Assembly (NCBI RefSeq): GCF_010500995.1
Contig: NZ_QVMK01000002.1
Coordinates: 67,429-131,428 of the forward strand
Length of the DNA stretch: 64,000 bases
Reading direction: 5' to 3'
Origin: Bacteroides sp. 224
GTDB lineage: Bacteria; Bacteroidota; Bacteroidia; Bacteroidales; Bacteroidaceae
Shown piece by piece: positions 33,055 to 41,461 of the stretch. A program made the translations under genes and the position numbers. The notes under the pieces were generated by a model. It was not told the origin of the DNA and ran no database searches. It worked only from the letters and a program-made list of their open reading frames with translations. The stretch's first letter is position 1, and each line of letters begins with the position of its first letter.

Positions 33055-33747
33055 ATGAGAACAATCGAGCAAATAAAACAGCAAATTCTGGAGGCCAAAA
33101 ACACAGAACCATCAAATTCAAAACATTCTCCCTTATGGTACCCAAATCCTTGGGAATTTCAATGGATGTGGAAAGTTCCGGTATGGAATGACTCTAAACC
33201 TGGTGGAAATGACATTGAGCTAATTTCAGAGATGAAATCTGTGAATTATGACTTCAATGATTTCAATGATACAATTGAAAGTCTGTTGAAATTATACATG
33301 TTTGAATGTGGTTATCGCGATGAAATTGAAAATAGAATTGATACTCAGTGTGACGCATTCAGTGAGTTTTTATATAGTCCGGATGAAGATTGGTGGATTC
33401 CTATGCAAAAATCCGAATTAGAGGATTTAATTAAAGAACAACTCGTTCGCCTCATACTTAGATGGAGCTGTTCTGACGATGAAGTAAAACAAATCTATCA
33501 GCAATTAGTGAAAGTTTTAACCTCTGATTCTGATTGTATTAGAGAATATGAAAAATATAATTCCCAAAAAACTTTGGAAGAAGTTGCTGAAAATGTGGCT
33601 GCTTACATGACTGGAGATGGGTGTATTGAAAGATATTTCCTTGATGGTCCAAATATGGGTGTCTCGTGGATGACAGTTGGGAACAATCGTACCATTGACA
33701 TGGATGAGACTTGGGAAGTGTTTTGCAACGAATTAAAAAGTGAATAG
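33055..33747 (+). CDS. Unrecognised acidic helical protein (230 aa)
   Basis: Acidic and Trp-rich (PWEFQWMWKVPVW, EDWWIP), mainly helical in the second half. No catalytic motif seen. It overlaps the next open frame at its 3' end. Confidence 0.55.
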   Translation: MRTIEQIKQQILEAKNTEPSNSKHSPLWYPNPWEFQWMWKVPVWNDSKPGGNDIELISEMKSVNYDFNDFNDTIESLLKLYMFECGYRDEIENRIDTQCDAFSEFLYSPDEDWWIPMQKSELEDLIKEQLVRLILRWSCSDDEVKQIYQQLVKVLTSDSDCIREYEKYNSQKTLEEVAENVAAYMTGDGCIERYFLDGPNMGVSWMTVGNNRTIDMDETWEVFCNELKSE

Positions 33748-33748
33748 C

Positions 33749-34048
33749 ATGAGTGAAAATGAACATTTAAAATACAAATTTAGCTTATTGCTGGATGAAA
33801 GGATGGGATTAGGGAGGATATATCTTCCCAGTGATTATGACGAGGTGTTTTATTTATTCGACACGATAGAGTGTTTAGATGAAATCAGTCCTTTTGAGAT
33901 ATACACTCAAGAAAATCCTTGTGTGTTCGATATTCCATATTGCGGATGTGAACATGACTGTTGTGGACACCTGTGTGGAAAATCTGCGTATATCACTGAG
34001 ATTTTCGGAAACAAATTTATAGCTGTAAGAGAAAGTTTAAATTATTAA
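33749..34048 (+). CDS. Unrecognised Cys-rich small protein (99 aa)
   Basis: I chose ATG 33749 (MSENEHLKYKF). The C-terminal half holds CGCEHDCCGHLCGK, a dense Cys/His cluster that could bind zinc or iron. No family recognised. Confidence 0.5.
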   Translation: MSENEHLKYKFSLLLDERMGLGRIYLPSDYDEVFYLFDTIECLDEISPFEIYTQENPCVFDIPYCGCEHDCCGHLCGKSAYITEIFGNKFIAVRESLNY

Positions 34049-34052
34049 AGTT

Positions 34053-34169
34053 ATGCTGATTCCCAACCCCTATTTTATGCCTTCATTTCAGTTAGATGAT
34101 TCGTCTCAACCGAGATTGAAGAAGGTGCGCCCAACAGATTATAAAAAGGCTCATAAAAAAGCGAATTAA
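34053..34169 (+). CDS. Small basic protein (38 aa)
   Basis: An ATG four bases after the previous stop opens a 39-codon frame with a Pro-rich start and a basic end (KKVRPTDYKKAHKKAN). It fills a gap that would otherwise be empty in a tightly packed operon. Confidence 0.4.
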   Translation: MLIPNPYFMPSFQLDDSSQPRLKKVRPTDYKKAHKKAN

Positions 34170-34211
34170 GAGAAGAAAAAAGAATAAAAATCCTAAAACA
34201 CATAGATAGTT

Positions 34212-34901
34212 ATGCAAGAACAAATTATAAAAGCTCCGTATTTTTCCGGATTTTATGGATATGAGTTATTCAGCGAGCTGGGTGATTTAACCAGTTTTGC
34301 TGACAATAATTCGGAACTATATTGTGAATTGTGCGATAAAAACCTTGAGCGCGATTTTTACGAAAAGATTTGCGATATAGTTGATTGGCAAAAGACGAAG
34401 GAAAATATTTCCAAACAGCTTGTAGATAACATTTACTTCAATACTTTCAGCGAATGGGTTGAAATGATTGATTTTGATAATTTGTGGAGCCCAAAGTATT
34501 ATAATTATCGTACTGATGAAATTTATATGAAGATTGCTTTCACAGATGAGCAGTTGGAAGAAATAGAATTATTCTGCTTTGGTGAAAAAAAGAAATCTTT
34601 TGAAAAGCATTTAAAAGATAATTACACAAGTGTCAGTGGTTTTATCAGTTTCATACCAAACAACCTTCAGGAATTCAAATCTGAGTATCGTGAATACAAA
34701 CACGAAAAAGATGAAAAATATGAAACATATCTCGGAATTCTTTTTGAATTTATATTCAATCAACAAAATCATTCCGATGATTGTGTTTCTCCATACGATT
34801 CTGAAAGTATATGGGAAGCTCTTGCATGGCTGAGAGATTTTGATGAAGAAGAAATTGCAAAACAATTAATCGAAGAATACGAACATGAACCAAAAATTTG
34901 A
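34212..34901 (+). CDS. Unrecognised acidic protein (229 aa)
   Basis: Aromatic- and acid-rich N-terminus (YFSGFYGYELFSELGDL), acidic helices after it, and a charged Lys/Glu region about 155-175. No catalytic motif. It overlaps the next gene by 17 bases. Confidence 0.55.
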   Translation: MQEQIIKAPYFSGFYGYELFSELGDLTSFADNNSELYCELCDKNLERDFYEKICDIVDWQKTKENISKQLVDNIYFNTFSEWVEMIDFDNLWSPKYYNYRTDEIYMKIAFTDEQLEEIELFCFGEKKKSFEKHLKDNYTSVSGFISFIPNNLQEFKSEYREYKHEKDEKYETYLGILFEFIFNQQNHSDDCVSPYDSESIWEALAWLRDFDEEEIAKQLIEEYEHEPKI

Positions 34902-35106
34902 AAGAGAAGTAAAAATAAAATTCTGGTACAACATGACTGATGAGCTTGAAAAATTAAGCTTTGAAGAAATAGAGTACCTGGAACAACAAGCTATGTCTCG
35001 GATAGTCGAGATGATAAAAGATGGCTATACATCTGGAGAACTTTGCGAAAGCATTGACGAAAACGAGTTTTATGGATGGTGGGAGTATAAAATGACAACA
35101 ATTTAA
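34885..35106 (+). CDS. Small acidic protein (73 aa)
   Basis: Helical, with EFYGWWEYKMTTI at the end; an alternative start at 34933 (MTDELEKL) fits better to the body. The SGELCESIDENEFYGWW phrase resembles short phage proteins of unknown role. Confidence 0.5.
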   Translation: MNQKFEREVKIKFWYNMTDELEKLSFEEIEYLEQQAMSRIVEMIKDGYTSGELCESIDENEFYGWWEYKMTTI

Positions 35107-35118
35107 TAAAACAACAAT

Positions 35119-35403
35119 ATGGCAGAATTTGATTTTTTCTTAGACCGGAAAATGACTGGTTGGCGCAGAGATAGCTTTACTATTGAAGCTGAAACAAAAG
35201 AGGAAGCTTTGAAAATCGTCAGAGAAGCTTTTCAAACTGGAGAGGGTGAAAACCTTGTGAATAGCAATTGCTTTGACTCTTCTCATTTGGATGAAACAGA
35301 AGAGTATTTCACTATTGAGCAAAACAACGGGTTATCTACCGAAGCTGTGTTTTTTGATGAAACTGGTGAGGAAGTGTACCAAAATGGGAAATCTATAATT
35401 TAA
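35119..35403 (+). CDS. Small acidic protein (94 aa)
   Basis: It resembles the strand-helix-strand proteins with WRRDSFTIEAETKEEALKIV, a short fold common in phage and plasmid accessory genes whose middle helix carries EEAxxxV. Ten bases before the methyltransferase start, so probably cotranscribed. Confidence 0.5.
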   Translation: MAEFDFFLDRKMTGWRRDSFTIEAETKEEALKIVREAFQTGEGENLVNSNCFDSSHLDETEEYFTIEQNNGLSTEAVFFDETGEEVYQNGKSII

Positions 35404-35412
35404 GATTAAGTT

Positions 35413-37488
35413 ATGAACAAGAAGATTAAATTGATTGTAATTGACTCATTCTGTGGTGCCGGTGGAGTTACTGAAGGATTCCACCGGGCTAAAATAAACG
35501 GCGATTATTGTGTAGAAGTAATCATTGGAATTAACCATGATGCAAAAGCAATTCTTAGCCATAAAGCAAATCACCCAAATACGCATCATTTTGTTGAAGA
35601 TTTCCGTACAATAGACCCACACGATCTTCTTTCTATCTTAAACGAAGCTAAGAAGAAATATCCGGAAGCAAAAGTTATGTTCTGGATGAGTGCTGAGTGT
35701 ACTCATCACAGTAAAGCAAAAGGCGGGGAAAGTCGCGATGCAGATAGTCGTAGCTTACCTGAATATGCTTACAAGTACATCGAAATCCTCCAGCCTGATA
35801 TTATCGGAGTGGAAAATGTAGTTGAGTTCCTTGATTGGGGGCCATTGCAACCGAAAGTTGTCAAAGATAAAAAAGGTAATGAGCTGTATTGCCCTATCGA
35901 TATTAAGAAAGACAAGAAGACAAAGAAGGTTATTTCTATTGGGCCTAAATGGGTGCCGATACCTGAACGGAAGAAAGAGTACTATAATGCCTGGGTAGAG
36001 CAAATCAAGTCTTATGGCTACCACTATGATTACGATAAACTAAATGCTGCTGATTATGGCGCATACACTTCTCGAACCCGCTATTTCGGTTTCTTCAGCA
36101 AAGAGAAAGACTTTATTGTCTTCCCAGAGAAAACCCACTCTAAAGATGGAAAGGACGGTAAAGAGAAATGGAAAGCAGTAAAAGATGTTCTGGACTTTTC
36201 TGATGAAGGTATAAGTATCTTCGATCGTGATGTAGAGTTGGTGGAAAACACTAAAGATCGCATTATGTCTGGACTAATAAAGCATGTAGCCGGTGGAAAA
36301 GATGAATGGTTACTCAAATACAATTCTGTCAATGGAGATACTGGAAGGCACAATCCTCCAGGTGTTGACGAACCATGTCCGGTTGTGAGTTGTCAAAATC
36401 GTCTTGGGGTAATTAAAGCTCAACGGTTTATTTCCAAATACTATGGAGGTGAGCCAGCCCATAAAAATATCAGTGTAGACGAACCAGCGCATACCATTAG
36501 AACTAAAGATTGCCAAGCTATTATATCATACAAAACAGGAAGGAAACACTTTATATCAAAGCAATTCAGCGGACATCCTGAAAGCAAGAATATATCAACA
36601 GATGGGCCTGTGGGAGCTGTGACTACCATAGATCACCATGCACTTGTTGGTTGCGATTTCATCCAAACATATTATGGAAATGGAGGCACAAGCTCTGTAG
36701 AATCACCATCACCAGTAATTCCAACTAAAGACAGATGTGCTGTGGTTATGCCACGCTTCTTGTGCTCTTATAATTTTAAGGATGGCCCAAAAGATATAAA
36801 TGCACCATGTCCAACACTGTTGACAAAAGACAGGGTTGCAATTGTTCTGCCAAAACAGATTGTTGGCAAATGTCATTTTATAGACCAACAGTTTGGACAA
36901 AGCAAACCGGCATCGATACTTAGACCTGTTGGTACAATTACAGCAAACCCTAAATATGCGATTTGTAGCTGTGATTGGCTTTTAGACACTAATTACAAGA
37001 ATGTAGGAAGAGGACTCGATCAACCCTCTCCAGTTATTACCGCGAACAGAAAACATCATTACCTGGTCAACCCTCAGTTCAGTTCTGCTGGAAATAATAT
37101 TGAAGTTCCTTGCTTTACATTGATTGCCAGAATGGATAAGCGACCACCAAGTATGGTCACTATTCGAACTGATCAGGATGAATTGCCCTCATTCATAAAA
37201 ATAATTGGAAACACAATCGTATATGAAATTTATGAAAATGATTCTCCTAAAACGAAGGAGATCAAGGAATTCATGGCATTATATGGATTGACTGATATAA
37301 AAATGCGAATGCTAATGGTAGATGAGTTGTTGCGGATTATGGGATTCGGCGATGATTATATACTTCTGGGATCACAAACTGACAAGAAAAAATTCATCGG
37401 TAACGCGGTAGAATGTACTCAAAGCCAGGTAATAGCGGAAGCTATCTCAATGGCAATATTTAAACACTTATTATCAATTGCTGCATAA
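35413..37488 (+). CDS. DNA (cytosine-5) methyltransferase with repeat-built recognition region
   Basis: The 691-residue protein has C5-MTase motif I at 11-18 (DSFCGAGG), the catalytic Cys96 in an altered motif IV (AECTHHS instead of PCQ-FS, as in a known phage branch), motif VI ENV (134-136), motif VIII-like YTSRTRYF and motif X GNAVECTQSQVIAEAI near the end. Between about residues 330 and 570, where the target recognition domain should be, there are about seven tandem units of about 35 residues, each with a start like (H/R)FISKxFxG and a DEPxxTIxTKDxxAxV-like end. The product methylates cytosine in DNA, most likely to hide phage DNA from restriction. No cognate nuclease is near. Confidence 0.92.
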   Translation: MNKKIKLIVIDSFCGAGGVTEGFHRAKINGDYCVEVIIGINHDAKAILSHKANHPNTHHFVEDFRTIDPHDLLSILNEAKKKYPEAKVMFWMSAECTHHSKAKGGESRDADSRSLPEYAYKYIEILQPDIIGVENVVEFLDWGPLQPKVVKDKKGNELYCPIDIKKDKKTKKVISIGPKWVPIPERKKEYYNAWVEQIKSYGYHYDYDKLNAADYGAYTSRTRYFGFFSKEKDFIVFPEKTHSKDGKDGKEKWKAVKDVLDFSDEGISIFDRDVELVENTKDRIMSGLIKHVAGGKDEWLLKYNSVNGDTGRHNPPGVDEPCPVVSCQNRLGVIKAQRFISKYYGGEPAHKNISVDEPAHTIRTKDCQAIISYKTGRKHFISKQFSGHPESKNISTDGPVGAVTTIDHHALVGCDFIQTYYGNGGTSSVESPSPVIPTKDRCAVVMPRFLCSYNFKDGPKDINAPCPTLLTKDRVAIVLPKQIVGKCHFIDQQFGQSKPASILRPVGTITANPKYAICSCDWLLDTNYKNVGRGLDQPSPVITANRKHHYLVNPQFSSAGNNIEVPCFTLIARMDKRPPSMVTIRTDQDELPSFIKIIGNTIVYEIYENDSPKTKEIKEFMALYGLTDIKMRMLMVDELLRIMGFGDDYILLGSQTDKKKFIGNAVECTQSQVIAEAISMAIFKHLLSIAA

Positions 37489-37493
37489 TAAAA

Positions 37494-37568
37494 ACCCAGA
37501 GACAATTTAAAGGATAGCCTCTGGGTCATGTTATGTTATGTGCGGGATAATCAAGTCCTCGCCGCACA
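37494..37568 (+). promoter_or_regulatory. Two consecutive hairpins in the leader of the next gene
   Basis: ACCCAGAG and CTCTGGGT (37494-37526) form the first stem; TGTGCGG (37539-37545) and CCGCACA (37562-37568) form the second, ending 12 bases before the 37581 start. The first may end the methyltransferase transcript; the second overlaps the ribosome-binding region and could control initiation. Confidence 0.5.
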
Positions 37569-37580
37569 CGGGGCAAAGAT

Positions 37581-38138
37581 ATGAAAGAAAATACATTTGA
37601 AGAACAATTAAATGAGATTTTGAATTTATGGTTTGAGAATTTGTCTGAAGAGGAACAATATATAGTATTAAAAAACTTAGATACTTCTGAAGATGGATTT
37701 GATAATTTAGATGTAGACACAAAATACAAGGTGTTTGACTTTGAATATATTTCTTTAGAAAGCAGAGTTGACTTTCTTGACTCTGTGTTTAGAACAGCGG
37801 CAGGGAATTATGCAAATGACTTTTCTTTTGCTGGCCGCTTTATTTCTGATATGGTTGCTCATGCTATAGAGTACGAATACCCGCTATCTTTCTTTAAAGA
37901 TTTGACTCACGGATGCCAAAGTGGGATGATTGGAATTTTAGTTTATAATTCAGACTGCAAAAGAATTTACATCAATAATCTTGATGACATGGAAGAGTTT
38001 AAGTTAAACCTTGAAGATGAATTAGGTGAACCAATCACAAATAAAAATCATTTACCACATTACACTTTTATGTGCTGGTTGTGTTATGAGGAGCTTGGGT
38101 TTTCCATCGCAAGAACATTGTTTCCTAATGAATTTTAA
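37581..38138 (+). CDS. Unrecognised acidic protein (185 aa)
   Basis: Acidic helical N-terminus (FEEQLNEILNLWFENLSEEEQYIVLKN), then a globular part with AGRFISDMVAHAIEYEYPLSF. No family recognised. Preceded by two hairpins in its leader. Confidence 0.55.
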   Translation: MKENTFEEQLNEILNLWFENLSEEEQYIVLKNLDTSEDGFDNLDVDTKYKVFDFEYISLESRVDFLDSVFRTAAGNYANDFSFAGRFISDMVAHAIEYEYPLSFFKDLTHGCQSGMIGILVYNSDCKRIYINNLDDMEEFKLNLEDELGEPITNKNHLPHYTFMCWLCYEELGFSIARTLFPNEF

Positions 38139-38161
38139 TAAAAACACATAACAATATAAAT

Positions 38162-38626
38162 ATGTACGGAAGAGAACTTGAAGGTACTTATGGTAGTTGC
38201 AAAACACCATGTACTATATTTGAATACGAAGGGTGGTATTGTGTTGAAGGAAGCGTAAACGTAAACTTATCTTCATCCCCAGAAGATTTATTTGATGGTG
38301 TTGATGTTGAAGAGGTGTGTGATGTTGACTTTTTTACTGCATCATCACCGATAAATAGCTTAGATGAATTAATTGAAGCCGTTGAAGAAGACCCTGAATG
38401 TTGTGGTGAAATAAGTTTTGAAAAACTGAAAGAAATGTGGGATGAGTTCGGGGATATACCTATTGATAAAAATGAATGTATTGAGACCGGGTTTTGTATT
38501 TGGCCAAAAGGAACTGATCGATATGATATTTGGCATTGGTTTGATGAACGTTGTCCGAACAATCTACATGATGATTTGATGTTTCCAGACGAGAATGATT
38601 TTAACAACAATTTAATAATGACTTGA
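38162..38626 (+). CDS. Unrecognised acidic protein (154 aa)
   Basis: It has FDGVDVEEVCDVDFFTASSPINSLDELIEAVE, then GIWPKGTDRYDIWHWFDERCPNNLHDDLMFP-like text at the end; the latter W/D-rich part recurs in other phage small proteins. Acidic, no signal peptide, no known family. Confidence 0.55.
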   Translation: MYGRELEGTYGSCKTPCTIFEYEGWYCVEGSVNVNLSSSPEDLFDGVDVEEVCDVDFFTASSPINSLDELIEAVEEDPECCGEISFEKLKEMWDEFGDIPIDKNECIETGFCIWPKGTDRYDIWHWFDERCPNNLHDDLMFPDENDFNNNLIMT

Positions 38627-38630
38627 AAAC

Positions 38631-39188
38631 ATGAAATATACAGATTTTTACGCTCAAATTGAAGAGATAAAAAGAAAAGAGTGCAATGAGCTTTATAAAG
38701 CAGTAGAGGCACATGGAGGCTCTTATGAATGGGAGGATGGCGAAGAGGATTATCCTATTATCGCTATTTACTCCACCATTCCAGAACCAATAGATGTCAA
38801 TGTAGAGAAAGTGTATATTGAAAACGGGGCTTTGAATATTGTAGGTGAAGACAAAGAGCGTGGCGATAAAATTCAGTTCCAGCCAGATGAGGTTTTTGTA
38901 GGACATCTTTCATATATTATAGGCTATATTCCAGAAACAGAACAAATTGATGACGTATCTTCAGAAGGATTCAAGACAAGAGTTCTATTTGGAGACGATG
39001 CAATCAATGCTTTTTTAAACAATGAACTGGAGGAGTTTGTCAACGAAGATAAAGGATATGGATATTCAGAAAGAACATTTTCTACCCAAGCTGAAAAAGA
39101 TGCTTACTTATTGGCAATTTATGACCATTCCGATTGGATTGGTAGTCATGTGCTTGATGATAAAGACAAACTTCCAGATAATGTGTAA
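38631..39188 (+). CDS. Unrecognised acidic protein (185 aa)
   Basis: Starts five bases after the previous stop. Short N-terminal helix, then an all-beta-like middle (IPEPIDVNVEKVYIENGALNIVGED) and an acidic helix. No family recognised. Confidence 0.55.
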   Translation: MKYTDFYAQIEEIKRKECNELYKAVEAHGGSYEWEDGEEDYPIIAIYSTIPEPIDVNVEKVYIENGALNIVGEDKERGDKIQFQPDEVFVGHLSYIIGYIPETEQIDDVSSEGFKTRVLFGDDAINAFLNNELEEFVNEDKGYGYSERTFSTQAEKDAYLLAIYDHSDWIGSHVLDDKDKLPDNV

Positions 39189-39191
39189 AAT

Positions 39192-39485
39192 ATGAAAGCA
39201 AATGGTGTTACGCTGGAGGAACTGGCAGATGCTTTAGGGTATGAGGTACGCATTCAAAACAAGTGCAAATACATACACATACCTTACCCTGGATATTTCC
39301 GATATGGAACATATCACAACATTATAGTTCGTCAGCACAAAGACGAATTTAATGTACATGTTCGCGTCAATATTCCGAAAGCGTCAGTACAAGAAATGAC
39401 TGTTGAACAAAATGGTGTAAAGATTGTCATTGAGCAACAAATTGAAGATGCAGTCAATAAAAGAATCAAAAACTCATTGAAATGA
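39192..39485 (+). CDS. Unrecognised small protein (97 aa)
   Basis: N-terminal helix (GVTLEELADALGYEVRI) resembling an HTH half; the rest is strand-rich and basic. Starts three bases past the previous stop. Confidence 0.5.
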   Translation: MKANGVTLEELADALGYEVRIQNKCKYIHIPYPGYFRYGTYHNIIVRQHKDEFNVHVRVNIPKASVQEMTVEQNGVKIVIEQQIEDAVNKRIKNSLK

Positions 39486-39541
39486 AAACAACAATTATAA
39501 ACTGGTAAATCGCACATGAAAACGATTTGGTTCGTGAGACA

Positions 39542-39880
39542 ATGGAAATGTGTGAGATTGATGATGTGTTGGCATGGTTTGAAGGCGATCCGGATGAATT
39601 AAGGATTGATGGACACACTGTTTTATTTATTGATATTCAAAATCTGGAAAATACAAAACAAACCATAATCTATTTAGATGGAAGCTATGAAGTCAATGAA
39701 GACGAAATAATTAAGCGACTCACAGAATTTTATTCTGTAGATGAAAATGGCGCTGACTCTTTCGAACTGCATTACAACAGAATTGAATCCACTAACGAAA
39801 ATATGCGAAACCTAAAAAACGGAATAGCCTATAGAGGTGGCAAAGGCTATGTTTATTCTCTGTACACATTTATAAATTAA
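39542..39880 (+). CDS. Unrecognised small acidic protein (112 aa)
   Basis: I chose ATG 39542 (MEMCEIDDVLAWFEGD); a TTG five codons upstream is possible. Strand-rich core with LFIDIQNLENTKQTIIYLDGSYEV. No family recognised. Confidence 0.5.
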   Translation: MEMCEIDDVLAWFEGDPDELRIDGHTVLFIDIQNLENTKQTIIYLDGSYEVNEDEIIKRLTEFYSVDENGADSFELHYNRIESTNENMRNLKNGIAYRGGKGYVYSLYTFIN

Positions 39881-40072
39881 ATGGCTATGAAGAAAATTAA
39901 AATTGAATTAACACCAGCCCAGTACTCAATATTAAGTACAATTTTACGAAATGTAGATGAGTGTATGGAATGGGATGACGATTTGCATCAATATGCTGAT
40001 TGTGCGAGATTTCTTTTATCTCTGGACAAAACAGAGTATGCGGTATTTAAAAGACTTATTGAGAAAGTTTAA
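39881..40072 (+). CDS. Small helical protein (63 aa)
   Basis: Starts on the base after the previous stop. Reads IELTPAQYSILSTILRN and CARFLLSLDKTEYAVFKRLIEK, two helices with an LTxxQxxxL pattern typical of small phage helix-bundle proteins. Function unknown. Confidence 0.55.
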   Translation: MAMKKIKIELTPAQYSILSTILRNVDECMEWDDDLHQYADCARFLLSLDKTEYAVFKRLIEKV

Positions 40073-40089
40073 AACAAAATAAAGAATCA

Positions 40090-40353
40090 ATGATGCACAA
40101 ATTAATACCCTGGCAGGACAAAGTATACCATGCCGTAGAAATTACATTATTTCCGGAAACAGAAAAAGAAGAGCGTGTAACGGTATCCACAGAAGAATTG
40201 CAATCAGAACTACTAAATAAAGAAGGAACTGAGTGTATTTCAAAAGAAGCTGAAGCCATTGATGATGGGATAGTTTATTATGTAACGCCTAATGAAATGA
40301 AACTCCCGGAGGAGGAAATCAGAAAAATAGTAGAGGATGCCATATCGGAGTGA
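40090..40353 (+). CDS. Small acidic protein (87 aa)
   Basis: Very acidic (EEEIRKIVEDAISE at the end) with a strand-rich middle. Its end overlaps the HTH gene at 40337 by 17 bases. No family recognised. Confidence 0.5.
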   Translation: MMHKLIPWQDKVYHAVEITLFPETEKEERVTVSTEELQSELLNKEGTECISKEAEAIDDGIVYYVTPNEMKLPEEEIRKIVEDAISE

Positions 40354-40657
40354 GAAAATTCCAATTGCCGGTACACAACATGATGGCAGGCGCAAACTTT
40401 CTGAAGAACAAAAACAAGCGATTAAAATCCTTCGCAAAGAAGGGTATAGTTATAGAAAACTGGCCGCAATGTTCAATGTCAGTAAATGGACAATCCAGTC
40501 CATAATCAATCCTCCAGAAAGGCCAAAATCAAAAAAACAATCGAAAGAGTATTGGGCCGAAGCCAAGAGGAAATACCGGAAGAAAAAACAAGAGTTGTAC
40601 AAAAACGGAGATATAAACAATAAAATCAGTAAACGTCGTCCAAAGAAACCTCCTTAA
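40337..40657 (+). CDS. HTH DNA-binding protein, resolvase-type HTH (106 aa)
   Basis: Residues about 18-56 read RKLSEEQKQAIKILRKEGY, then SYRKLAAMFNVSKWTIQSII, a clear helix-turn-helix of the resolvase/Trp-repressor type. The C-terminal half is extremely Lys/Arg-rich. A DNA-binding regulator or a packaging-type accessory protein; no catalytic domain. Confidence 0.75.
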   Translation: MPYRSEKIPIAGTQHDGRRKLSEEQKQAIKILRKEGYSYRKLAAMFNVSKWTIQSIINPPERPKSKKQSKEYWAEAKRKYRKKKQELYKNGDINNKISKRRPKKPP

Positions 40658-40677
40658 ACAAGGGTAAATTAAATATA

Positions 40678-40902
40678 ATGAAACGAAACGAAGATAAAAG
40701 ACCTAAAGTGCAGATAAAGGATTTCGCAAATTCCATACTTCAGCTGATTGGGTTTAAAAGAGGAAAAGATTTCCAGACATATAGAGACCACCTATTTATT
40801 ATAAAGCACCCCAAAAGAGGAAAGGTACTGTCAGTATTGAAAGAAGAATACCCGGAGTATAATTTTTACTGGGACACACCAAGAATTTTGAAATGGTTTT
40901 AA
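40678..40902 (+). CDS. Small basic protein (74 aa)
   Basis: Lys/Arg-rich with HPKRGKVLSVLKEEYPEYNFYWDTPRIL at the end. Could bind nucleic acid. No family recognised. Confidence 0.5.
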   Translation: MKRNEDKRPKVQIKDFANSILQLIGFKRGKDFQTYRDHLFIIKHPKRGKVLSVLKEEYPEYNFYWDTPRILKWF

Positions 40903-40920
40903 ATTAACAATTAGAAAGTT

Positions 40921-41457
40921 ATGACATTAGATAAAATAATTAAAGAATATCACAGTGGCGATATATGTATGGGAGAGTTATTAGCATCCACCCCAGCCAC
41001 AGGTTTAAGTATAGAAAAAGCGTTTGAATTATATATTCAATCAATGAATCAAGCAAATGGCGATGAGTTTTTTGCATTGAAAGAAAACAAAATTGAGCAG
41101 TTAACAGCTGAAACACAATTTGATAACAGCCCAATAAGAAAATTATTTAAGTCGAGAAGCTACTTAGAAATTGCGTTTGAATACAATGAGGTTCTATATA
41201 CGGAGAGAATCTATACGGATTCTATTGATCCAGATCATTACGAAGATTTATGGGATTATTGGTTTAGCGCCGGATCGGAAGACGATGAGCCGAATATTGT
41301 ATTTGAAGTAACCGCCGATAAGAACTCCGAAGGACAATTTATCACAGAGAATATATCTGTCAATGTGTACACGAAAGACAATTGCGATCATCCAATTGAA
41401 ACCATTGAAGAGATTAGTTACAGAAAATCTTGGTTAGACTTTAAGGGGTACAGATAA
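40921..41457 (+). CDS. Unrecognised acidic protein (178 aa)
   Basis: N-terminal helices, then a strand-rich acidic domain (IAFEYNEVLYTERIYTDSIDPDHYEDL). Four bases upstream of the PP-loop gene, so probably coexpressed with it. No motif recognised. Confidence 0.55.
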   Translation: MTLDKIIKEYHSGDICMGELLASTPATGLSIEKAFELYIQSMNQANGDEFFALKENKIEQLTAETQFDNSPIRKLFKSRSYLEIAFEYNEVLYTERIYTDSIDPDHYEDLWDYWFSAGSEDDEPNIVFEVTADKNSEGQFITENISVNVYTKDNCDHPIETIEEISYRKSWLDFKGYR

Positions 41458-41461
41458 GTTA

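Noticed and set aside
35119..37488. Restriction-modification system around the methyltransferase
   Set aside because: No endonuclease-like protein lies on either side; the neighbours are small acidic proteins.
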